A program made the translations under genes and the position numbers. The notes under the pieces were generated by a model, which did not search any database, had not been told where the DNA came from, and saw only the letters and a program-made list of their open reading frames with translations. Source: an uncultured Bacteroidota bacterium (GTDB taxonomy: Bacteria; Bacteroidota; Bacteroidia; Bacteroidales; UBA12077). Taken from it: DNA of 64,000 nt. Positions 59,001-64,000 of this stretch are shown here, piece by piece. The stretch is taken from the NCBI GenBank assembly GCA_913055635.1, contig CAJXLK010000014.1, positions 1-64,000 on the forward strand, written 5' to 3'. Within the stretch, counting starts at the first letter, position 1. Every line of letters begins with the position of its first letter.

Positions 59001-59256
59001 AAAGAGTGTCCAGGCTCAGTTTTTGATCCCGATGGCCATCAGTCTGGCTTATGGGGTTTTTATCGGCACCATTTTTATTTTAATCTTTTTTCCGGTGCTG
59101 ATCATGTTGTTGAATGATGTAAGGGTGTATTTCAAATATCTGTGGACCGGCAGCAAACCGGAGCGCGAATCGGTGGAGGTTGCCATTATGCTCAACAACC
59201 GCCGCCGCTCATATGAGGCGGATCCCGAAAGAGCCCCCGAAAGAGACCCCGCTTAG
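56035..59256 (+). CDS. RND family efflux transporter (AcrB/HAE1-like)
   Basis: This is the proton-driven inner-membrane pump. The 1073-residue protein has the MRRIVERFVEYPIYANLIIA start and pore-domain repeats. TM4 is LVIGILVDDGIVIAENIY, with the proton-relay pair D400-D401. The C-terminal half has TGVIINDAIVFLAKYDS and RPIILTSITTTVGLFPI. The length is normal for AcrB-type pumps; the substrate is unknown. The last residues, ERAPERDPA, come from a short repeat, and the TAG stop lies inside a CCCCGCTTAGCGGGG palindrome (59247-59261). The original C-terminus may have been altered by that element. Confidence 0.94.
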   Translation: MRRIVERFVEYPIYANLIIAFVLLAGGYSLISMNKAFFPERESRYISISVYYPGASPEEMEEGITARLEEAVRGIVGIKEMTSTSMENSSRVSLETTGAYPIDEVLMEVKNAVDGISALPSAAERPVVSKQRSRSPAVRMSLRSSDQSQVELMTLKDHAQRIEEDLFNSGVISQISLSGFPSPEISVEVREEALLRYDLTFADLMSAISNNNQDISGGQIKSAEQELLIRLRSRSTDPNKIGRIILRGKPDGGYIRIGDVAEVKKKFAETSYETWVNGKQAISIHIEKLPEEDLEAITEYVDQYIDEFNARNQGVQLDLSRAFLNILQSRLDLLTKNGMIGLALVVLSLSLFLNIRLSLWVSFGIPFSFLAMFIMAHQLGITINMISLFGMILVIGILVDDGIVIAENIYLYFEKGMTPMKAAVEGTLEVLPAVLTSIATTIVAFAPLLFLAGTRMEMMYHMAIVVIGALFFSLFEAFFVLPAHLSSHHVLTRRSLGAKGRGVKRYFEGFIVWLRENVYHHMLHWLIKQRHAVVAIPVALILITAGLYFGGHIRNTFFPMVDFDSFEVNVAFTPGDGEQQTKVHLRRFEKAIWAVNEDLKIRLNREADVIERVSSTMGYAFRGQERGAHAGNIRVYPVDLEGLPLSGHQIANMVRAKIGPVPEALKYTAGGRSRWGSAVSIGLMSSNLQELEAAKNYLMKRLSELPQLKDITENVALGKQEIRLELKPKAYFLGLDERAIATQVRRGFYGGQAQRLQDGRDELRVWVRYPREDRLTRGQLERMKIKTSSGEYPLIELAHYHLERGPVAINRYNGSREIRVEAETVDPYASVPAIIDQIEQQIMPDVKSRFAGIRYMEQGQAKSSNEALSRVGGYFLVAFIVIIFLMILHFKSINQMLIILAMIPLSMLGVFWGHGIHDKPLSIISLWGMIALTGVIINDAIVFLAKYDSLLLKGHKVADAVVEAGKLRLRPIILTSITTTVGLFPIILEKSVQAQFLIPMAISLAYGVFIGTIFILIFFPVLIMLLNDVRVYFKYLWTGSKPERESVEVAIMLNNRRRSYEADPERAPERDPA

Positions 59257-59328
59257 CGGGGTCGATATCAAAAACGCTTAGCGGGGATCAAGAAAGAACC
59301 CCGCTTGAAAAAACCCCGCTTAGCGGGG
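59247..59328. repeat. Palindrome cluster at the convergent RND/TPR junction
   Basis: Perfect CCCCGCTTAGCGGGG copies lie at 59247-59261 and 59314-59328, with half copies at about 59275-59286 and 59299-59307. The first overlaps the RND stop codon. The last is flanked by A- and T-runs and ends 16 nt from the TPR stop. The cluster could terminate both convergent transcripts. Confidence 0.9.
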
Positions 59329-59344
59329 TTCAGTAACCGGGGTT

Positions 59345-60808
59345 CTACTTTTCCTGAAGGCCGGCCAAGGCCTTGTTTCTTACTCCCCCTAATTCCAGGG
59401 AATTTTGGTAGTGGCGGGTCACCTTCTGATACCATTGACGGGCCTTGATGGGGTTGCCCTGCCTCTGCCAGGTCAGTCCCGTATAATACCAGGTTTCTGG
59501 GGTATCCCAGGCTTTAGCCAGTTGTTCGCGTGCCTGGTCATACCTGCCCTGCTTCAACTGCATGATGCCCTCGCTCTGGTAATAGGTTTTCCAATGATCC
59601 GCACTGCCATGATCCAAAAGCACTTTCCTGCACTTAACCCGCGCTTGTTCGGCAGCCTCCATGTCATTATCCGAGCTCAAGGCATAAAACTCCCATATAT
59701 GGGCCTGGGTGTTCAAATCCTTCTTCATGGAAGCGGGTAAATCTGCCGTGGCAATCATTTCTTTGGCCTTGCGGTAATATTTGATCCCTTCTTCCGGTTG
59801 TCCTGTTTCCGTTAATATGTAGCCTTTGTAAGCCATGCCCCGGATCTGATAATAAGGCAGGCCCTTTTGCTCAGCCATTCGGATATAGCGATCTATATTT
59901 CGCAGGGCTGCTTCAGGGTTGTTTTCATGCAGATCAACCGAAGCTTCATAGAGCATGCCATTTAGCTTGATGTTATAGTTGTCGTTGTTGCGTGAATAGT
60001 CCTGATAGCTTTTGCGCGCCATCATCATATCCCCCTGGAAAAGATAACTGTCTGCCAGTCCCTTTAAACTGGAGGTAAAATCCGGGCTGATTTTAAGGGC
60101 CTTCCTGTAATGGGCAATGGCTTCATTGAACCTGCCGTTTCGCAGGAGAAATTCTCCATAGGAATCATGGGGATTGGCTTCACCAGGCAAAACTTCCAGG
60201 TACTTGATAAAGGATTCTTCGGCCGAGTCCATATCTCCCAACATCATATGGCTGTAGCCTAACATGTTATGGGCCGGATGATAATCCGGGTTGATTTCAA
60301 TGGCCCGGGTCAAATGCCTTATTGCCAGGTCATAATCACCGGCCGAATAATGAGCTAAGCCTACCCACATCCGCAGGGATTCATCTTCCGGCCACAGGTC
60401 AATCAGGATCTCGCTGTGTTTGTCCATGGCCTGGGTATCCTTTTGGGACATAGCCTGACCAAAACGGATCAGATGTTTTTCCCCGGAAGAAATTTCATCA
60501 CTCAGTTCGATGGCTTTATTCAGGTGTTCGGCTTCAAAGCCACTGCCCTGCATCAGGGTGGCGGCAAGATAAAAATGGGCCATGGCAAAGTCCGGGTCCA
60601 TTCTCAGGGCTTCATCAAAATGCTTCTTTGCCTGGTTGAAATGGAGCCGGGTGAATTGCTCCACTCCCTGGTGAAATTGTTCTTCTGCCCCGATCGAAGG
60701 GGTGGTAACAGGCATTTTTTCTTGCGCCTGAAGCGCAACTGTTGTCAGCAGCAACATACACCATGCTCCTGCCAACAACCTAATGGGCATGAAAAATGTT
60801 TTTTTCAT
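59345..60808 (-). CDS. Periplasmic TPR protein, paralogue 2
   Basis: The 487-residue protein starts MKKTFFMPIRLLAGAWCMLL at 60808, giving a signal peptide with cleavage near LQAQ. An upstream in-frame ATG at 60907 would add a non-signal stretch. It has TPR hairpins such as AKKHFDEALRMDPDFAMAHF and AIAHYRKALKISPDFTSSLKG and ends NSLELGGVRNKALAGLQEK. It is paralogous to 52330-53877, with roughly 40-45 percent identity by eye in the C-terminal half. It is convergent with the RND gene. The 25-bp element lies about 200 nt upstream of its start. Confidence 0.87.
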   Translation of the reverse strand: MKKTFFMPIRLLAGAWCMLLLTTVALQAQEKMPVTTPSIGAEEQFHQGVEQFTRLHFNQAKKHFDEALRMDPDFAMAHFYLAATLMQGSGFEAEHLNKAIELSDEISSGEKHLIRFGQAMSQKDTQAMDKHSEILIDLWPEDESLRMWVGLAHYSAGDYDLAIRHLTRAIEINPDYHPAHNMLGYSHMMLGDMDSAEESFIKYLEVLPGEANPHDSYGEFLLRNGRFNEAIAHYRKALKISPDFTSSLKGLADSYLFQGDMMMARKSYQDYSRNNDNYNIKLNGMLYEASVDLHENNPEAALRNIDRYIRMAEQKGLPYYQIRGMAYKGYILTETGQPEEGIKYYRKAKEMIATADLPASMKKDLNTQAHIWEFYALSSDNDMEAAEQARVKCRKVLLDHGSADHWKTYYQSEGIMQLKQGRYDQAREQLAKAWDTPETWYYTGLTWQRQGNPIKARQWYQKVTRHYQNSLELGGVRNKALAGLQEK

Positions 60809-61010
60809 TTTTTTAAGGATTGAAGGTTTAAAAAGTCTTACCTGAACCAAAAAGTCTTTTAGATACCCACCGCAAAGAAGGTCCAATAGAAAAGAGGGGC
60901 CATCCATTATTGACGGGCTTTATGGAATGTGCGGTTTGCGGATGGACCATTTATAGAGGATGGCCCAAAGGGTATCATCCACCCAAGCAAGTTACTTCCT
61001 GCCGGGAAAT
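60809..61010. other. Leader region of TPR paralogue 2
   Basis: Non-coding sequence on the upstream side of the - strand TPR gene. No exact -7 box or hairpin was recognised. It ends at the shared 25-bp element. Confidence 0.4.
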
Positions 61011-61035
61011 TTGTATTGTATAAATCGGACAAAAT
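61011..61035. promoter_or_regulatory. 25-bp shared element, copy 2
   Basis: This 25-bp stretch matches 54546-54570 at 24 of 25 positions, about 203 nt upstream of the TPR paralogue 2 start. On the - strand, the transcription direction of the TPR gene, the core reads ATTTTGTCCGATTT. A shorter match (13-14 bases) occurs at 29869-29883. It is probably a regulator-binding or promoter element. Confidence 0.6.
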
Positions 61036-61289
61036 AACATTTAAAAAGATTTAATTGAAAGCGCACTGTCAAAAGGAACCTACCCCCAGCTATCCAATTG
61101 TAGGATAACCTGATATGGGTTGTTTATGGGTATAATTATCTGTATATAAATGTTTTTGTTATTATCTTATGTACTGGCTCAATTTGCAAGTCGGTTAAGG
61201 TCTGCTCAGCCTTAAGGATGCCTCCCCGCTATTGATTTCTACCGCAGAATGGCATCAGAGAAAATAGTGATTTATCCCCTGCCAATTAT
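61036..61289. other. Intergenic stretch without recognised features
   Basis: About 250 bp of moderate composition between the 25-bp element and the AT-rich leader. I found no gene, hairpin or promoter match. Confidence 0.4.
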
Positions 61290-61786
61290 TGGATGTATTA
61301 TTCAATTCTTTTTAATTGTTATGCCTGTATTTTTTTGAAATACAAAGTATAATGGGATATATCCTGTATAAGTATGCACATTTTTACAATGGATAATTGA
61401 ATATTTTTGATCAGAAATGTGATTAAATTTATTATAATTAACCAAATAATCAATAAATTATTTGGATGGGATTATATAATACTATATATTTATGTCGTTA
61501 AAATTAATTATTTCTTGTTATATTCATAATGTTGTTTTATTGTATAAATAATTCATAAATAGAGTTTTATTATTTTTTGTTTATTTGAATAATCAATAAA
61601 ATGTTCATAAAAACAACCCTATAAACAAACAAAATATTGATCTTTATTGTACCAATCAGTGAGTATGTTATACATTTACTTCCCAAAAGTACTTTATTGT
61701 GCGATATAAAATATTGATGAATATTTACCTATAAGAAACAAGCAACGGATCAGCATAAATCAGAATTCAATCAAATTTTTATTGCT
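61290..61786 (+). promoter_or_regulatory. Very AT-rich leader of the DNA-binding protein gene
   Basis: About 500 bp of strongly AT-rich DNA precede the gene at 61787. They contain the perfect inverted repeat CCAAATAAT (61442-61450) / ATTATTTGG (61457-61465) with loop CAATAA. There are also several recurring words such as 'aataatcaataaa' and 'aaaatattgat'. No single exact -7/-33 pair stands out. Such a leader could bind nucleoid proteins. Autoregulation by the downstream AT-hook-like product is a guess. Confidence 0.45.
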
Positions 61787-62359
61787 ATGAATGAAAACAC
61801 ATCCAAAATCAATTTAAAAGTCGGAGAAATTGAGATTTCAATTGAGGGTCCTTCCGAATTTGTGACCAAACAATACCGGGAAATGGAAAAGAAACTGGGG
61901 ATTCAGCAAAGACTAACCCCGGCTGCTTCTAACAAGAGCAAGACCCAAACCGGATCGAAACAGACCACGCGAAAGCGTACTGCCGGACGGCCTAAAAAAT
62001 CCACTTCTTCAAAAGCCACCACCACGACCAAAAAGGAAGAATCTGCTCAGGCCAGTCAGGTGAATCAGTGGATGAAAGAAGTACCTAAAAAGCTAAAAAA
62101 TACCGATAAAGCTTTAATTGCAGGTTATCTGAATCAGTTGGCTTCCGGAAGCAACGCTTTTAAAGTCCGTGATGTAAGCAATACTTTAAAAGCCAACAAC
62201 ATTAAGGTAAGCAATCCTTCAAACCTGATGAAAAACGCTGAGCAATCCCGCAAATTGATTGAGCAGGTGGCCAAGGATGGCCGTCAGGCTCAATATCGCT
62301 TTACCAAGGAAGGGGTTGAATATGTAAGGAAGAAGTTTCCCGGGATAGGGGAGTCATGA
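61787..62359 (+). CDS. Predicted DNA-binding protein (AT-hook-like linker plus winged-helix-like domain)
   Basis: The 190-residue protein has three parts. An N-terminal beta-strand-rich segment (INLKVGEIEISIEGPSEFV, then a helix) comes first. A basic Lys/Thr/Ser linker at about 45-90 holds the AT-hook-like RKRTAGRPKKS. A C-terminal domain (about 100-187) has NTDKALIAGYLNQLASG, KVRDVSNTLKANNIKVSNPS and YRFTKEGVEYVRKKF, which reads like a winged helix. I recognise the general architecture but not a named family. It probably binds DNA, perhaps as a regulator or nucleoid-associated protein. It is monocistronic, with an AT-rich leader and a strong terminator behind it. Confidence 0.75.
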   Translation: MNENTSKINLKVGEIEISIEGPSEFVTKQYREMEKKLGIQQRLTPAASNKSKTQTGSKQTTRKRTAGRPKKSTSSKATTTTKKEESAQASQVNQWMKEVPKKLKNTDKALIAGYLNQLASGSNAFKVRDVSNTLKANNIKVSNPSNLMKNAEQSRKLIEQVAKDGRQAQYRFTKEGVEYVRKKFPGIGES

Positions 62360-62441
62360 TACTCTGAATCCCTGTATTAAAGGACCTTAATTGCTTGAGA
62401 TAATACCGCAGCCATTGCGGAGGGGTTAATCATGATGTTTT

Positions 62442-62499
62442 ACGGCAAGGTGAGGAGGGGGATGAATGTCCTCCGGTATAACCTTGCCGTTATTTTTTT
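62442..62499 (+). terminator. Strong intrinsic terminator
   Basis: ACGGCAAGGT (62442-62451) pairs perfectly with ACCTTGCCGT (62481-62490). A nested GAGGA/TCCTC pair lies inside, and TTATTTTTTT follows. It ends the DNA-binding protein transcript. Confidence 0.9.
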
Positions 62500-62570
62500 G
62501 TCGGTATAAATAACATGCCTGCCGGTGTTCCATTGAACCGAATGCTTAATCGAATTGTTGGACCATTGCT

Positions 62571-63269
62571 ATGAAGAATATAAAAATTATTGGATTTGAT
62601 GCCGATGACACCCTTTGGATAAACGAACCCTATTTCTACGATACCACCCGACGGTTTTGCGCACTTTTAGCCGGTTATGCCGATTGCCACCAGGTGGAAC
62701 AAACCCTTTATCAGACTGAAGTCTCCAACATTCAGATTTATGGGTATGGGGCCAAAAGTTTTATTTTGTCCATGGTGGAAACAGCCCTTCATTTGAGTAA
62801 TCACCGGGTAGATGGTCAGGTGGTGGGGGAAATCCTTCAGCTAGGAAAATCGCTGATTAACAAGCCAGTAGAGCTTATAGACGGGATAAAGCACGTTTTG
62901 GAGGAACTGAACCGGCAAAATTACATGTTGGTGGTTGCCACCAAGGGAGATTTACTGGATCAGCAACGAAAGTTAAAAAAGTCGGGCCTGGCGGATTATT
63001 TCCATCACGTAGAGATCATGAGTGAAAAGAAGGAATCGGATTACTCCCGGATGCTGGAGCGTTTGGAGATTGACCCTGAGTCTTTTGTGATGGTGGGCAA
63101 TTCTTTAAAATCCGACATCATACCGGTGCTCAATCTTGGAGCTCATGGTATACATGTACCTTTTCATACCACCTGGCAGCACGAAGAGGTTGATGATTCC
63201 GTGATTCCTTCCAGCCGTTATAAAGAGGTGGATCAGGTTTCGCAGATCCTTAAATTCCTTTCCGGGTAA
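62571..63269 (+). CDS. HAD-superfamily hydrolase (phosphatase)
   Basis: The 232-residue protein has the HAD motif I FDADDTLW with the nucleophile and acid aspartates. Motif II lies in LVVATKGD, a motif III lysine in the MSEKKESDY region, and motif IV is VGNSLKSDI with its aspartate. A helical C1-type cap spans about residues 18-85. It most likely dephosphorylates a small metabolite. The substrate is not predictable. It is separated from the upstream gene by a terminator and is 56 nt before a methyltransferase gene on the same strand. Confidence 0.9.
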   Translation: MKNIKIIGFDADDTLWINEPYFYDTTRRFCALLAGYADCHQVEQTLYQTEVSNIQIYGYGAKSFILSMVETALHLSNHRVDGQVVGEILQLGKSLINKPVELIDGIKHVLEELNRQNYMLVVATKGDLLDQQRKLKKSGLADYFHHVEIMSEKKESDYSRMLERLEIDPESFVMVGNSLKSDIIPVLNLGAHGIHVPFHTTWQHEEVDDSVIPSSRYKEVDQVSQILKFLSG

Positions 63270-63325
63270 AACATTTTTGGCCTTTTATTGTCATCTTTGC
63301 GGATTGCAATGAAAAGAGAAAAGCC

Positions 63326-63901
63326 ATGGAAGGATATAAATTTGATCCCAGGAAACTTGAGCATCTGAACAATCCCGAAAGGTTAAAGGATATACCACCC
63401 TGGTATATATGGCAGAAGCTTGAAGCAGACTCCAGCGATACAGTGATCGACCTGGGGGCGGGAACTGGTTTTTACAGCAAACAGTTTGCCGGCATGGCGG
63501 ATGTTGATAAAGTTTATGCCCTGGATATCTCTGAAGAGATGATCGCTTATATGAACCAGGAGGTAGCCCCCGGCAATCCTTCGGTTATCCCGTTAAAAAT
63601 GGATGAATCGGCAATTCCCCTACAGGGTAACCTGGCCGATATCGTGGTAATGATCAACCTGCATCATGAATTTCATGATCCCATGGCTCTGTTAGGTGAA
63701 TGTCGACGGGTGCTCAAACCGGCAGGCAAAGTGGCCATTGTCGATTGGAAGAAAGCGCATACCGACCATGGCCCGCCGGTTAAAAAGCGCTACCAGGCCG
63801 AACAAATTGCCGGCCAACTTAAAAAAGCATCGTTTGAAGCCATTGAGATTTATCAGGAGCTGCCCAGCCACTACCTGGTGGTGGCAAAGAATTCATCCTG
63901 A
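63326..63901 (+). CDS. Class I SAM-dependent methyltransferase
   Basis: The 191-residue protein has motif I VIDLGAGTGFYSKQFA, an acidic strand end YALDISEEM, motif II IVVMINLHHEFHDP, and motif III RVLKPAGKVAIVDW. That is a complete Methyltransf_11/25-type Rossmann core. The N-terminal KFDPRKLEHLNNPERL is shared with many small methyltransferases of the UbiE/arsenite-methylase neighbourhood, but I see no conserved cysteines for arsenite methylation. It lies close behind the HAD gene, so co-transcription is likely. The substrate is unknown. Confidence 0.88.
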   Translation: MEGYKFDPRKLEHLNNPERLKDIPPWYIWQKLEADSSDTVIDLGAGTGFYSKQFAGMADVDKVYALDISEEMIAYMNQEVAPGNPSVIPLKMDESAIPLQGNLADIVVMINLHHEFHDPMALLGECRRVLKPAGKVAIVDWKKAHTDHGPPVKKRYQAEQIAGQLKKASFEAIEIYQELPSHYLVVAKNSS

Positions 63902-63917
63902 AGATTTACAGGTAAGT

Positions 63918-63970
63918 GGAGGTAAAGATTAAAAAGGGGATAACAGAAGCTTTCTATTTTTTTTACCTCC
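63918..63970 (+). terminator. Inverted repeat after the last gene
   Basis: GGAGGTAAA (63918-63926) and TTTACCTCC (63962-63970) are perfect inverted copies 35 nt apart. A T-run lies inside, not after, the structure. It may be a weak terminator or processing site. The window ends 30 nt later. Confidence 0.35.
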
Positions 63971-64000
63971 ATTAATTTCGGCCTTCAAAGCAAGGAGACG

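Noticed and set aside
61290..61786. AT-rich region as a replication origin
   Set aside because: No DnaA-box cluster was recognised and no dnaA, dnaN or similar genes are adjacent; an AT-rich leader is the simpler reading.

Overview
The window comes from a member of the Bacteroidota, probably Bacteroidales or Marinilabiliales. The evidence is the order tRNA-Thr, tuf, tRNA-Trp, secE, nusG, rplKAJL, rpoBC, DUF3467, two proteins with C-terminal type IX secretion (T9SS) sorting tails, several promoter-like boxes matching the Bacteroidetes -7 consensus TAnnTTTG, no clear Shine-Dalgarno sequences, and Bacteroidetes-type FtsE, ETF and outer-membrane proteins. I saw no phage, insertion sequence, CRISPR array or rRNA. 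Coding stretches are moderately GC-rich; several intergenic regions, above all 61290-61786, are very AT-rich.

Layout. 1-13055: translation and transcription core (tRNA-Thr, EF-Tu, tRNA-Trp, SecE, NusG, L11, L1, L10, L7/L12, RpoB, RpoC, a DUF3467 protein), all on +. 13056-15166: terminator, a 16-bp-period minisatellite, then a 5'-nucleotidase lipoprotein and a small beta-grasp-like protein on -. 15695-17721: a methyltransferase with a signal peptide, translationally coupled to an amino-acid permease. 17814-23694 (-): an orphan chemoreceptor, an ArsA/Get3-like ATPase, a small conserved-looking protein, a four-helix membrane protein and CstA, with hairpin arrays between them. 24072-29852 (+): etfB, etfA, a cytochrome-b/4Fe-4S membrane protein, a CCG-domain protein and an acyl-CoA dehydrogenase, which together look like a route from acyl-CoA oxidation to the quinone pool. 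30369-38387: FtsE, an overlapping TPR/beta-barrel pair and GyrB. 38824-44004: a secreted GH13 alpha-amylase and a FtsX/MacB-type permease. 44768-52027: a 2419-residue secreted mosaic of leucine-rich repeats, Ig-like, cadherin-like and ten putative-Ig repeats. 52330-60808: an RND efflux pump (adaptor plus transporter) flanked on both sides by two paralogous periplasmic TPR proteins. 61787-63901: a predicted DNA-binding protein behind a long AT-rich leader, a HAD phosphatase and a methyltransferase.

The most unusual material is non-coding. A palindrome family (CCCCGCTTAGCGGGG, ten perfect copies) occurs in three clusters and in one case supplies the stop codon of the RND transporter. There are at least four degenerate tandem repeats of 16, 19 or 20-21 bp in gene junctions, a duplicated block at the ftsE 3' end, a dispersed element of about 88 bp, and a 25-bp element that is 24/25 identical upstream of the two TPR paralogues. 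Among proteins, the CCG-domain protein of the ETF locus appears to have lost the cysteines of its first cluster site while keeping the second, and a class I methyltransferase carries an export signal. I did not find a clear new defence or biosynthetic system; the strongest candidate for something undescribed is the TPR/RND/TPR locus with its shared 25-bp element.
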